A stretch of DNA of 64,000 nucleotides, taken from Labrenzia sp. OB1 (GTDB taxonomy: Bacteria; Pseudomonadota; Alphaproteobacteria; Rhizobiales; Stappiaceae). Positions within the stretch are counted from its first letter, which is position 1. The number at the start of each line of letters is the position of its first letter. Below are positions 26,992-35,881 of the stretch, piece by piece. The translations under genes were made by a program, and so were the position numbers. Where the stretch lies: positions 186,001 through 250,000 of the forward strand of contig NZ_JSEP01000008.1 of assembly GCF_001624695.1 (NCBI RefSeq). The letters are read 5' to 3'. The notes under the pieces were generated by a model, which was not told the DNA's origin, did no database searches, and saw only the letters and a list, made by a program, of their open reading frames with translations.

Positions 26992-27458
26992 TCCAACACC
27001 TTTTCGAATCTCCGGAAGGTCATTCCCCTGCGAGTCTCAATCTCGTCCGTCTCGGAATATCCAAGCGAATGGTAGAACCTTCGCGCCGTTTCCGTGCTCG
27101 TCAGCCGAGCCCTTTCCAGGCCACGGTCGCGGAAATAGTCCTCCAGTGTCCGCATAAGCATCTTGCTGATCCCCGTGCAGCGGACATCGGGCAGGACATA
27201 ATTCAAGAGCACTTCCCCATCCGGCGATCCCATTGCCACCCCAAGCACCTTGCGGTGCGGGTCGACAGCGGTGAAAACACCGCCCTGCCCGTGTATCCAG
27301 TTTTCAATATTTGCCGCGGTCTTGTTCTTGAGCCAGGGCTCGTATTTTTTCGGGTTGTTGTCGTGATCGTCCGAACAGAGTTCCATAATCGAGCGGCGGA
27401 GCACAATTGCTATTTCATGAGAGTCCGCGCTGCTCGCGGCGATAATCGTAAAAGGCAT
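26988..27458 (-). CDS. GNAT-family N-acetyltransferase in the cob operon
   Basis: A 156-residue acetyl-CoA-dependent acetyltransferase by fold. The acetyl-CoA-binding region is LNYVLPDVRCTGISKMLMRTLEDYFRDRGL, with RxxGxS in place of the canonical Q/RxxGxG/A, followed by LTSTETARRFYHSLGY, the usual beta6-beta7 ending. The N-terminus IIAASSADSHEIAIVLRRSI also fits. The substrate is unknown. It begins 18 bases after cobO and shares an ATGA overlap with the YrhK-type gene, so it is translated with the cobalamin genes. Confidence 0.85.
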   Translation of the reverse strand: MPFTIIAASSADSHEIAIVLRRSIMELCSDDHDNNPKKYEPWLKNKTAANIENWIHGQGGVFTAVDPHRKVLGVAMGSPDGEVLLNYVLPDVRCTGISKMLMRTLEDYFRDRGLERARLTSTETARRFYHSLGYSETDEIETRRGMTFRRFEKVLE

Positions 27459-27476
27459 ATGTCCTCGGTTTGGCGA

Positions 27477-28115
27477 TTAGAATTCAATGCCTTCCTGCGG
27501 TTTCACACCGGAGCGGAAGGGGTGCTTGATCTGCGTCATGTCGGTAACGAGATCCGCGATTTCGATCAGTTCGTCCTTGGCGTTCCGGCCGGTGATGACG
27601 ACATGCACATCCTCCGGTTTTTCATTTTCCAGAAACGCTACGACTTCGGCGATATCGAGATAATCGTAGCGTAGAACGATGTTGAGCTCGTCGCACAGAA
27701 CCAGCCGGTAGTCGCCGGATGTGATCATCTCCTTGGCGGCGTCCCAGGCCTGCTGCGCCGCGTCGATATCGCGCTGTCTGTCCTGGGTTTCCCAGGTAAA
27801 TCCCTCACCCATGCGCTTCACGGTCACCAGATCGGAAAACCTCTCCAGCGCCATGCGTTCCCCCGTCTCGATACGTCCCTTGACGAATTGGACCACACCC
27901 ACCTTGTGACCGTGCCCGAGCGAGCGGAACACCATGCCGAAGCCTGCTGTCGATTTGCCCTTTCCCTTGCCGGTATGAACGATCAGCAGGCCCTTCTCGA
28001 TGGTCTTTGTGGCCATGATCTTGTCGCGCGCGGCTTTCTTCTTGCGCATCTTTTCCGCATGGCGGGCGTTCAGTTCCTCGTCGGACAGTTCCGGTTTGTC
28101 GTTATCGGCGGTCAC
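27477..28115 (-). CDS. cobO: cob(I)yrinic acid a,c-diamide adenosyltransferase
   Basis: A BtuR/CobA/CobO-type corrinoid adenosyltransferase that adds the 5'-deoxyadenosyl ligand to Co(I). Its P-loop is HTGKGKGKST at residues 47-56. Other landmarks are GMVFRSLGHGHKVGVVQFVKG, VLCDELNIVLRYDYLD and VVITGRNA. A charged N-terminal arm of about 35 residues precedes the domain, as in other alphaproteobacterial CobO. Its ATG overlaps the cobN stop (ATGA), showing translational coupling. Length is 212 residues. Confidence 0.95.
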   Translation of the reverse strand: MTADNDKPELSDEELNARHAEKMRKKKAARDKIMATKTIEKGLLIVHTGKGKGKSTAGFGMVFRSLGHGHKVGVVQFVKGRIETGERMALERFSDLVTVKRMGEGFTWETQDRQRDIDAAQQAWDAAKEMITSGDYRLVLCDELNIVLRYDYLDIAEVVAFLENEKPEDVHVVITGRNAKDELIEIADLVTDMTQIKHPFRSGVKPQEGIEF

Positions 28116-31100
28116 GGCGTTTCGATCCCTTCCAGTGTTGTTTTCAGCTCGTTGAGTGCAGCATGGGTGGAATTGCGCCTCGGCGTCCAGAGGCCGCGTT
28201 CGATTGCTTCGTGAAATCTCGCCAGCATTTCCCTCAAGCCGGCCGGATTGGCCTCCTTGAGAAAATCGCGCACGGTTTCATCGTCCAGATAAGCCTCATA
28301 GAGCTGATCGAAATGATGATCGCCGACAGCACGCGTGGTGGCGGCAAAGGCAAAGAGATAGTCGAGGGTCGCCACCATCTCGAATGCGCCTTTGTAACCG
28401 TGGCGCATGACACCGGCGATCCACTTCGGATTGGCCGCCCGTCCGCGCACCACACGGCCGATCTCCTCCGACAAGGAGCGCACCACAGGGCGCTCCGGAC
28501 GCGAATGGTCGTTATGATAAACCTTCGGGGCCGCGCCTTTCAGCGTTTCCACCGTTGCCGCCAATCCACCTTCGAACTGATAATAATCGTCGCTGTCGAG
28601 CAGGTCATGCTCGCGATTGTCCTGGTTGTGCAGCACCGCGTCGACCGATGTCAGGCGCGTTTCCAGCGCGGTTCTTGCCGGAGCCCCCTCGCCGCCGCCG
28701 CCATAGGCATAGCCGCCCCAGGTGAGGAAAGCCTCGGCGAAGTCGCCCCGTTCGGCCCAGATGCCTTCGTCGATCAGCGCCTGCAGTCCGGCACCGTAGG
28801 CACCCGGCCTTGAGCCGAAGATCCGATATCCTGCGCTCTGCCTGGCCTCCTGAGCATTCGCTCCGCTTTTCTCCAGCTCCCTTGCGTCCGCTTTCATGCG
28901 CGCGGCGACCGGATTGGCCGATTCAGGCTCTTCCAGCGCCCCGACGGCACGGGCGGCGCTGTCAAAGAGATCCATCTGGTGCGGAAAGGCGTCACGGAAG
29001 AAACCGGAAACACGCAGGGTGACGTCAATGCGCGGCCGCCCGAGTTCGGAGAGCTTCAGGATCTCGAACCCGGTGACCCGGCCCGATCCCTGTTCCCAGA
29101 CAGGACGCGCGCCGATGAGCGCCAGAGCCTGGGCGATGTCATCGCCGCCGGTGCGCATGTTCGCCGTGCCCCAACAGGTCAGCACCAGCGACGCCGGCCA
29201 TGCGCCTTCTTCCTGGAAATAGCGCTCGGCCACCAGATTCGCCGATTGCTGCCCCAGCCGCCATGCAGTCTCGGTCGGCACGGCGCGGACATCGACGGAG
29301 TAGAAATTCCTGCCGGTCGGGAGAACATCGGGACGTCCGCGTGAAGGCGCGCCGGATGGGCCCGGTTCGATAAATCCGCCCTCGAGCGCCGTCAGAACAG
29401 CGGCGGTCTCCGCGTTTCCCGATCCTGTCACCGCCGGGCGCAGGTGTTCGGCGATCTCCTTCAGGACGGCATGAACTCTCTGCCACTCCGCAGGTGCCGT
29501 CCTGTCGCCCGCGATCAGATCGCGCGCCAACAACTCAAGGCGTTCCACCGTATCCCCATTGGAGCGCCAGGGAGCGTCGGTCATCGCCAGCAACAGATCC
29601 GGCGTCGGTCCTTTCCAGCCTTCGGAAAAATCGCAATCGAGGGGATCGAAAGCTCCAAAGCCGAGATCATTCGCAAGCGCCCGCTGAAGACTTTCCTGCG
29701 GCAGCGCCTTGCCTCTTGGAACGCGCACCAGCGCAGCCAGAAGATCCGTCAGCAGGTCGCCATCCGGGCTTGACCCGAGAATGTGCAGGCCGTCGCGGAT
29801 CTGGAGTTCCTTCAGGTCGCACAGATGAGCGTCGAGCCGCGCCAGACGGGTCTCCTCGTCCATCGCCTCGTCGAGACCGATATCCTTGTCGAGCCCGTGC
29901 CGGACGGCGGCATCGAGAATTTCCCGCGTCAACGCCTTCAGGCGGCGCGGGTCGACGCCGCTTGCCAGATAATATTCGTCCAGCAAGGTCTCCAGCTCTT
30001 CCGCCGCACCATGACTTTCGGCCCGGGTGAGCGGCGGGGTGAGATGGTCGACAATGACAGCTGAGGTTCGGCGTTTCGCCTGTGCGCCCTCGCCCGGATC
30101 ATTGACGATGAAGGGATAGATGTTGGGAACGGGCCCAAGGACCGCTTCCGGAAAACAGGCTTCGGACAGCGCCAGAGCCTTGCCCGGCAGCCATTCCAGA
30201 TTGCCGTGCTTGCCCAGATGAACAACCGCATGTACGCCGAATTGATCCTTCAGCCAGATGTAGAAGGCGAAATAGTGATGCGGCGGCACCAAAGCCGGGT
30301 CGTGATAGGTTTCTTTCGGGTCGATATTGTAGCCGCGCGCAGGCTGAATGCCGACCATCTGCCCGCCGAAGCGGTGCAGCGCCAGGCGGAATTCCCCGCC
30401 CGTAACATGAGGATCGTCTTCAGGCTCGCCCCAGCGCTCCTGAACCGCGGATTTCACTTTCTCCGGCAATCTCGCGAACGCTTGCCGGTAATCGTCCATC
30501 GGCAGAGCCTGAAAGCAGTCTCTCGTCTCGCGGCCGTCCATCGCATTGGTTACACCGGACGTCAGGATGTCCATGAGTGCGGCGGATGTTTCCGGCGCGT
30601 TGCCGACGTCGTAGCCGGCGCCCCCCATAGCCGCCAGAAGCGACACGCAAGAAGCGGGTGTGTCCAGTCCGACGCCGTTGGCAAGACGCCCGTCCCGGTT
30701 GGGGTAATTGGCCAGGATCAGCGCTGTTTTCTTGTCTCCGGCACCCAGATGTCCCAGCTTCGCCCAGCCTGAGGCCAGATCCGCGACAAAGCGTATTCGA
30801 TCCGGAACCGGCGTGAACTTCACCGGTGTGGACTGGGTCGCAGCGTCGAAAACGCCTTCTTCCTTGAAGGAGACCGCCCGCGTCAGGATGCGGCCGTCGA
30901 TCTCCGGCAGGACAACATGCATGGCAAGATCGCGGATCGACAGACCCTGGTCGCTGTCCTCCCAGCCCTCGCGGGACGATGAGGAAAACACCACCTGCAG
31001 CACTGGTTTTCCGGGCCGGTCCAGCGGTGTCGGTTGATGGGCTATCCCCGCTTTTGAGACAGCGAAAGCTGTGCCGTTCAGAACAACATCCGGCGGCGCA

Positions 31101-31870
31101 CCCTCAAACAGGCTTTCCAGCACGGCGATGGATTCGGCTTCCTTGAGGCTGGAGACGAAGACCGGAAGCGCGTTGACGCCGGCCCGGTCCAGTTCCTCGA
31201 CAAGTGCGTCGATGGGCGCCGTTTGCGCTCCCTGCACGAGGGCGCGGTAAAAGGTGATCGCCGCAACGGGCCGCACCGGATCGCGCCAGGTGGCCTTCAG
31301 CGCCGTCAGATCAGGAGCCGCATGGCCGGGCAAATGGATGCCGGCGCGTGGCAAAGGCACGGGATGAGCAGGCTCGTCGGTCTTTTCCAGCAGGAAAGCC
31401 GCGAACCGCAACGCATTGGCGTAGTTTTCCGCCCCGCCCTCGACGCAATAGCGCCAGAACCGGTGCACCACTTCCGCCGGACGCGTCGACCGGCCGGTCA
31501 GTTCCTCGTCCCATTTGTCGTCACCGGGGATGACGATCAGGTCGATGCCGTTCGCGCGGACCTCCTCCTCAATGCGTTCCAGACCGTAGCGCCAATATTC
31601 CACGCCACCCAGAATGCGCAGGATGACCAGTTTCGAGCCGCGCACGGTCTGTTCGGCATAGAGATCGACCGAATAGGGGTGCGACAGGGCCATCAGGTTC
31701 GCAAGCCGCAGTCCGGCCCGCTCCTCATTCAGCCCCGCGTGAGCTGCGGCGAAGCTGCCGAGTTCCGTATCGGCAGCGGACAAGAACAGGACATCGGCCG
31801 GCGACTGGCCGAGATCGACCGCGTCGCCGCCGTCATCGATACGGCGCGTCTGGCTGGCGAGAATGTGCAT
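28112..31870 (-). CDS. cobN: aerobic cobaltochelatase large subunit CobN
   Basis: The large subunit of the ATP-dependent CobNST cobaltochelatase, which inserts Co2+ into hydrogenobyrinic acid a,c-diamide; it defines the aerobic route. It is related to magnesium chelatase BchH. Landmarks are VHLGKHGNLEWLPGKALALSE in the middle and, near the end, AERYFQEEGAWPASLVLTCWGTANMRTGGDD and NPKWIAGVMRHGYKGAFEM. Length is 1252 residues. It is 42 bases behind cobW and overlaps cobO. CobS and CobT are not in this window, which is normal since they are usually encoded elsewhere. Confidence 0.97.
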   Translation of the reverse strand: MHILASQTRRIDDGGDAVDLGQSPADVLFLSAADTELGSFAAAHAGLNEERAGLRLANLMALSHPYSVDLYAEQTVRGSKLVILRILGGVEYWRYGLERIEEEVRANGIDLIVIPGDDKWDEELTGRSTRPAEVVHRFWRYCVEGGAENYANALRFAAFLLEKTDEPAHPVPLPRAGIHLPGHAAPDLTALKATWRDPVRPVAAITFYRALVQGAQTAPIDALVEELDRAGVNALPVFVSSLKEAESIAVLESLFEGAPPDVVLNGTAFAVSKAGIAHQPTPLDRPGKPVLQVVFSSSSREGWEDSDQGLSIRDLAMHVVLPEIDGRILTRAVSFKEEGVFDAATQSTPVKFTPVPDRIRFVADLASGWAKLGHLGAGDKKTALILANYPNRDGRLANGVGLDTPASCVSLLAAMGGAGYDVGNAPETSAALMDILTSGVTNAMDGRETRDCFQALPMDDYRQAFARLPEKVKSAVQERWGEPEDDPHVTGGEFRLALHRFGGQMVGIQPARGYNIDPKETYHDPALVPPHHYFAFYIWLKDQFGVHAVVHLGKHGNLEWLPGKALALSEACFPEAVLGPVPNIYPFIVNDPGEGAQAKRRTSAVIVDHLTPPLTRAESHGAAEELETLLDEYYLASGVDPRRLKALTREILDAAVRHGLDKDIGLDEAMDEETRLARLDAHLCDLKELQIRDGLHILGSSPDGDLLTDLLAALVRVPRGKALPQESLQRALANDLGFGAFDPLDCDFSEGWKGPTPDLLLAMTDAPWRSNGDTVERLELLARDLIAGDRTAPAEWQRVHAVLKEIAEHLRPAVTGSGNAETAAVLTALEGGFIEPGPSGAPSRGRPDVLPTGRNFYSVDVRAVPTETAWRLGQQSANLVAERYFQEEGAWPASLVLTCWGTANMRTGGDDIAQALALIGARPVWEQGSGRVTGFEILKLSELGRPRIDVTLRVSGFFRDAFPHQMDLFDSAARAVGALEEPESANPVAARMKADARELEKSGANAQEARQSAGYRIFGSRPGAYGAGLQALIDEGIWAERGDFAEAFLTWGGYAYGGGGEGAPARTALETRLTSVDAVLHNQDNREHDLLDSDDYYQFEGGLAATVETLKGAAPKVYHNDHSRPERPVVRSLSEEIGRVVRGRAANPKWIAGVMRHGYKGAFEMVATLDYLFAFAATTRAVGDHHFDQLYEAYLDDETVRDFLKEANPAGLREMLARFHEAIERGLWTPRRNSTHAALNELKTTLEGIETP

Positions 31871-31912
31871 CTAGGCTTTCACGCGATCCATGAGTGCGTC
31901 AGGCATCATCGT

Positions 31913-33028
31913 TCAGGCCGCCGCTTTCAGACCGCCCAGCAGACCGCGCACAGCCTCCAGGTCCAACCCCTTGAGGCCGATCACGACGAGTTTTCCGGAG
32001 CTTTCCGCGCCTGCGGCGAACCAGGTTTCCACACGCGGGCCGACCGCCTGCACCATAGCCGCAGCCGCCTTGCCGTCGATCAGCACTGCCCCCTTGATCC
32101 GCAGCACCCCATTCAACGCCATCGCCTCCAGCACCCTGGCTTCCGCCGTCTTCAGGCTGTCGAAAGCAGCGACTTCCAGAACATGGCTTTCGAAATCGTC
32201 GTGATGGTGATGGTCGTGATGATCGTGGTGGTGGTCATCATGGTTATGATCGTCATGATCATGATCGTGGTCGTCATCGTGGTGATGGTGATGCTCGTGA
32301 CGCGACGCCATATCGTCCTCGGCGGCGGAGCCGCGGCCGAGCAGCACTTCGATCGGCAAGGTGCCCTTTTCCGAAGCCACGATATGCACCGCCGGGCGCA
32401 CGTCGGCGGCGATCTTTTCCTGCACGTCTTTCAGCGCCTCGGCCGACACCAGGTCGGCCTTGTTGAGAACGACCAGATCCGCGCAGCGCAACTGGTCCTG
32501 GAAAAGCTCCTCCACCGGGCTTTCGTGATCCAGTGCATCGTCTGCGGCGCGCTGGGCCTCCAGGGCCGCCTGGTCGAGCACGATCCGGCCTTCGGCAAGA
32601 GCAGCCGCATCCAGGACGGTCACCACACCATCGACGGTCACCTTCGATTTGACGCTCGGCCAGGAAAAGGCCCTGACAAGCGGCTGCGGAAGCGCGAGAC
32701 CGGAGGTTTCGATGACGATATGCTCGGGCGGCGTGTCGCGGGACAGCAGCATTTCCATAGTCGGCAGAAAATCGTCGGCAACCGTGCAGCAGATGCAGCC
32801 GTTTGTGAGTTCCACCACCTCCTCAGCCGCACAATCCGGATCGGCGCAGCCGTTCATCAGCGAACCGTCGAAGCCCATGTCTCCGAATTCATTGACGATC
32901 AGCGCGATTCGCCGGCCGTCGGCGTTCTGCAACAGGTTGCGGATCAGCGTTGTCTTGCCCGCCCCCAGGAACCCGGTGACGATGGTTGCCGGGATCTTGC
33001 GGCCCGGCTGCATGGACGAAGTGGTCAT
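31913..33028 (-). CDS. cobW: CobW, GTP-dependent metallochaperone with a long His/Asp loop
   Basis: A G3E GTPase thought to deliver cobalt to the CobNST chelatase. The P-loop is GFLGAGKTT at residues 19-27; the metal-binding CxCC is in NGCICC; the guanine motif is LNKADL. The C-terminal domain starts near residue 280. Between the two domains, residues 244-278 form a His/Asp loop with 20 His and 13 Asp in 35 positions, longer than needed for a simple metal site and probably a metal store or sensor. The ATG at 33028 overlaps the cobP stop (ATGA); an upstream in-frame extension has no support. Length is 371 residues. Confidence 0.95.
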   Translation of the reverse strand: MTTSSMQPGRKIPATIVTGFLGAGKTTLIRNLLQNADGRRIALIVNEFGDMGFDGSLMNGCADPDCAAEEVVELTNGCICCTVADDFLPTMEMLLSRDTPPEHIVIETSGLALPQPLVRAFSWPSVKSKVTVDGVVTVLDAAALAEGRIVLDQAALEAQRAADDALDHESPVEELFQDQLRCADLVVLNKADLVSAEALKDVQEKIAADVRPAVHIVASEKGTLPIEVLLGRGSAAEDDMASRHEHHHHHDDDHDHDHDDHNHDDHHHDHHDHHHHDDFESHVLEVAAFDSLKTAEARVLEAMALNGVLRIKGAVLIDGKAAAAMVQAVGPRVETWFAAGAESSGKLVVIGLKGLDLEAVRGLLGGLKAAA

Positions 33029-33576
33029 AATCGAATTTCCGGTTGAAGGTTGGGTTTCAAAAGGGTCGGCAGGCCGGCGGCGACAAACACCACCTGCCGG
33101 CAAACCTGCGCCATATCCTGGTTGAGGCGTCCCTGCGCATCGCGGAACGACCTTGAAAGACGGTTCTCCGGCACAATGCCCATGCCGACCTCGTTCGACA
33201 CGAAGACGCACGGCCCTTGAAGGTCTGCGACGGTCTGGCAGAGTTCGGCGGTTTCGGCGGCGATGTCTTTTTCGGCGAAGGTCAGATTGGACAGCCACAG
33301 GGTCAGACAGTCCACAAGAACGACCCTGCCCGGTTGGCATTCCCGCAGGAGGACGTTTTTCAGATCAAGCTGTTCTTCGAAAGTGGTCCAGGCAGGCCCG
33401 CGCCGGGTGCGGTGATCGCCAATCCGCTCCGCCATCTCCGAATCGAAGGCGGCAGCCGTTGCGACATAGATCTTCTCAAGGCCGGATTTTTCCGCCAGGT
33501 CTTCCGCGAACCGGCTTTTTCCGGAGCGGGCGCCGCCAAGAACGAGCGTGGCACCAGGGCCGTCTGCTTGCGTCAT
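33025..33576 (-). CDS. cobP: bifunctional adenosylcobinamide kinase / guanylyltransferase
   Basis: Phosphorylates adenosylcobinamide and adds GMP to it, activating it for attachment of the lower ligand (CobU in Salmonella). The P-loop is LGGARSGKSRFAE near residues 13-24. VDCLTLWLSNL and FVSNEVGMGIVPENRLSRSFRDAQGRLNQ are diagnostic. Length is 183 residues. The ATG at 33576 is chosen because the P-loop begins about a dozen residues later. It is the first gene after the cobalamin riboswitch and heads cobP-cobW-cobN-cobO-GNAT-YrhK-cobQ. Confidence 0.95.
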   Translation of the reverse strand: MTQADGPGATLVLGGARSGKSRFAEDLAEKSGLEKIYVATAAAFDSEMAERIGDHRTRRGPAWTTFEEQLDLKNVLLRECQPGRVVLVDCLTLWLSNLTFAEKDIAAETAELCQTVADLQGPCVFVSNEVGMGIVPENRLSRSFRDAQGRLNQDMAQVCRQVVFVAAGLPTLLKPNLQPEIRL

Positions 33577-33621
33577 ACAGTCTCCCCGCCGTCCGCCCGA
33601 CAGCGCCACTGGGTTGCTTTT

Positions 33622-33812
33622 CCGACGGCCGGTCTCCTGGCTTGCGGCTCACTGCGTCAAACACCCCTTCCCGGCCATTCCGGCCAGTGGTCATCGTGCA
33701 GACGCTTACCGCTCACAGTTGCGGGGGCAGCTCCGGTTTAAGGCCGCATGGGCCGCACCGGATTCCCGTTTCATCCGGATCGGGCAAAGCCCTTTCCGGA
33801 ACCGTCATTGCC
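33622..33812 (-). promoter_or_regulatory. cobalamin (AdoCbl) riboswitch upstream of cobP
   Basis: On the minus strand the conserved elements appear in order: GATGAAACGGGAA (about 33779-33767), then GCCCCCGCAACTGTGAGCGG (the B12 box region, about 33728-33709), and the 3' part GAGCCGCAAGCCAGGAGACC (33650-33631) just before GGCCGT. The expression platform would be the roughly 45 bases before the cobP ATG at 33576. The aptamer represses these genes when adenosylcobalamin is plentiful. The end points are approximate. Confidence 0.95.
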
Positions 33813-34088
33813 TTCCTATCCACATATTGCAAAGGAAACAAGCAGGGTCCCGCCCCGCAGGCGCTTTTCCCGCGCTCGCCAAAGGCCTTCCGGCGTTCCC
33901 GGACCGCCGGTTTTCCAACCCACCTGCTCCGGTTAGCTTTCTGAAAAATATACCGGTTTCCACATGCCGGATAAAAAAGTGAGGGCTTGATGAAAAAAAC
34001 AGCGCCGGGGGCTTGGCAAACGGATCACGCCTTTGATATACGCATCTCCATCGACGGGGCGGCTTACAGCCTGTCCTGTACGTGGTGT

Positions 34089-34164
34089 TCCCCAGTAGCT
34101 CAGTTGGTAGAGCAAGCGACTGTTAATCGCTGGGTCGCTGGTTCGAGTCCGGCCTGGGGAGCCA
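34089..34164 (+). tRNA. tRNA-Asn (GTT)
   Basis: A complete cloverleaf with CCA encoded. Acceptor TCCCCAG pairs with CTGGGGA, the D arm reads GCTCAGTTGGTAGAGC, the anticodon loop is CTGTTAA with anticodon GTT, and the T arm is TCGCTGGTTCGAGTCCGGC. Length is 76 bases. The 275 bases between it and the cobalamin riboswitch hold the cob operon promoter region but no gene. No repeat of its 3' end was seen downstream, so there is no sign of integration. Confidence 0.97.
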
Positions 34165-34408
34165 TCACCACCTTGAATTTCCAGATATCGCTGACTGCAA
34201 TCCGTCATGACGGCTGCCATTTTCGAATGTGACCAGCTTTGCAATTCGAGTCGTTACGCTCTTCAAGAATTGAAATGACCGTCCGGGCGCTCAAGCTCCG
34301 GTTTTCGGCCTTCTCGTCTTATAGTCCTTGCCTGGTGAGCTTCCCATGCTCCGTGTCTCAGTCGCCACCTACCTGCTGCTATCGTGGCGGAGAGCAAGCC
34401 GCCGGTAA

Positions 34409-34448
34409 GGGCCGCAATAATTTTATTGCATTCTCCAGTTTGCGGCCC
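34409..34448 (-). repeat. inverted repeat just downstream of the acetyltransferase gene
   Basis: GGGCCGCAA at 34409-34417 pairs with TTGCGGCCC at 34440-34448 around an AT-rich 22-base loop, ten bases after the acetyltransferase stop. It may act as a terminator for that gene, although no T-run follows on the minus strand. The rest of 34165-34408 holds nothing recognisable. Confidence 0.5.
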
Positions 34449-34458
34449 CTAGAGACAG

Positions 34459-34905
34459 TTAAATTTTCTTGCTCATCTGGACGCAATTGCTGGCGAGGCC
34501 GACGAGTTCATTCGCATCCCAAATTGCCTGTTTCCAATCCATCTTTTCGTAGTAGCCAACGGCTCCCGGTGCGGCATTCACACGTAGCGTCTCTACGCCA
34601 TGCTTCTTTGCCTCAGCTTCGATCATGGCATTCAATTGTCTGCCGTGCCCGTTTCCTTGCTCGGTCGCGGCAATGGCAACCAGTCTGACGACTGCAACAC
34701 TGCCCTTGTAGTCGATACGGACAACACCAAACGCCCGGTCGTCCAAATCCAGCAAATAGGGGATGTTTCCGTCTTTCCGATCTTCAGGATGGTTCTCGTT
34801 GTACTCAACCGAGTGGCGACCGGGCGCGAAGAGCACGGTGCGTCTGATGTCATGTAAACGAGACCAGTCTTTCTCTGATGCGACTGCGTGGAATTTGTAA
34901 TTCAA
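34459..34905 (-). CDS. GNAT-family N-acetyltransferase
   Basis: A 148-residue GNAT protein. The acetyl-CoA motif is VRLVAIAATEQGNGHGRQLNAMIEAEAKKHG, with QxxGxG, followed by the usual LRVNAAPGAVGYYEKMDWK. The first 50 residues (DIRRTVLF, EYNENHPEDRK) resemble the ElaA/PhnO-like small acetyltransferases. The substrate is unknown. The start is a TTG at 34905 with AGAAGG eight bases upstream; there is no ATG before residue 90. Codon use is less GC-rich than in the neighbours, and it sits beside tRNA-Asn, so acquisition by transfer is possible. Confidence 0.85.
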   Translation of the reverse strand: MNYKFHAVASEKDWSRLHDIRRTVLFAPGRHSVEYNENHPEDRKDGNIPYLLDLDDRAFGVVRIDYKGSVAVVRLVAIAATEQGNGHGRQLNAMIEAEAKKHGVETLRVNAAPGAVGYYEKMDWKQAIWDANELVGLASNCVQMSKKI

Positions 34906-35086
34906 TTGATTGACCTTCTCTCAATAGGCAAAAATTCTTCGCGATCATGCCCCCATTGCGCCTCGTCATGATGCTGGCGCCGATGCAGTATTTTGTGGCT
35001 GCCAGTATCAGGGCAACAGTTTTCGAATCTGGTCAGGGGCGATTCCGCGATGCAGGTTGGCAATTGTGCCTGGCGCTTGAGCATGT

Positions 35087-35881
35087 TCAGCCCCTTTTCT
35101 TTCCCCATGACACGATAACCGGACGATCCAGACCGTCCAGCTGCAGGATCCTGCAGGAGATACCGAAGACGCTGGAGACGGCGTCTTCCGTCAATACGTC
35201 CTGCGTCGGGCCACTTGCGGTTACCGCGCCCTGCTTGAACAGGACGACATGATCGGCATAGCGCATGGCCATGTTGAGGTCGTGCAGCACGATGACGAAG
35301 CTGCGGTTTTCCGCCCGGCTCAGGTGTCTGATCAGATCCAGCAGTTCGAAGGCATGGGCCACATCCAGGTGATTGGTCGGCTCGTCGAGAAAGATACGCG
35401 GCGCGTTCTGCGCCAGCGTCATGGCGACCCAGGCCCGCTGCAACTGGCCGCCGGAGAGCTGGGCGATTGAGCGATGCTTCAATTCGGTCATTTCGGTGAT
35501 CTGCAACGCCGCGCCGCAGGCTGCGACGTCTTCCGCCGACGGGCCGGAAAAGCGGCCACGATGCGCAAAGCGCCCCATCATGACGAGGTCCTCCACCGTC
35601 AGGTCGGAGGGCGCCTGAGGCGACTGTGAGAGCATCGCCACCTGCCGCGCGAGATCCTTTGGCGACCAGTCCGCCAGGGCCCTGCCCGCGACTGAGATCT
35701 CGCCGCTTTCAACCGTGTGCAGACCGCGCATGACACGCAGCGCCGTCGACTTGCCGCTGCCGTTCGGACCACAGAAAGCAACGATCCTGTTGTCGGGCAA
35801 GTCCAGGGAAATACCGCTGAGTGCGGGCGTACCGTCATAGGCCGCCGTCACGTCGCTCAGACGCGCCATGAATTCAGGCAT
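35087..35881 (-). CDS. iron-siderophore ABC transporter ATP-binding protein (FecE/FepC type)
   Basis: The ATPase of a ferric-siderophore importer. Walker A is GPNGSGKST near residues 39-47, the signature is QLSGGQLQRAWVAM, Walker B is RIFLDEPTNHLD, and the switch histidine is in VIVLHDLNMAMRYADH. Length is 264 residues. Its ATG overlaps the end of the second permease gene. It is the last gene of the minus-strand permease-permease-ATPase operon, while the binding-protein gene is divergent. Confidence 0.94.
   Translation of the reverse strand: MPEFMARLSDVTAAYDGTPALSGISLDLPDNRIVAFCGPNGSGKSTALRVMRGLHTVESGEISVAGRALADWSPKDLARQVAMLSQSPQAPSDLTVEDLVMMGRFAHRGRFSGPSAEDVAACGAALQITEMTELKHRSIAQLSGGQLQRAWVAMTLAQNAPRIFLDEPTNHLDVAHAFELLDLIRHLSRAENRSFVIVLHDLNMAMRYADHVVLFKQGAVTASGPTQDVLTEDAVSSVFGISCRILQLDGLDRPVIVSWGKKRG

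Noticed and set aside
31223..33046. 607-codon plus-strand frame opposite cobN and cobW, with a long Val/Met/Ile run
   Set aside because: The odd hydrophobic run is simply the complement of the CobW His/Asp loop; no independent evidence for a gene.
33933..34244. Open frame antisense to tRNA-Asn, with GSPGRTRTSDPAINSRLLYQLSY
   Set aside because: Same artefact: the peptide is the reverse complement of the tRNA-Asn gene and its flank.
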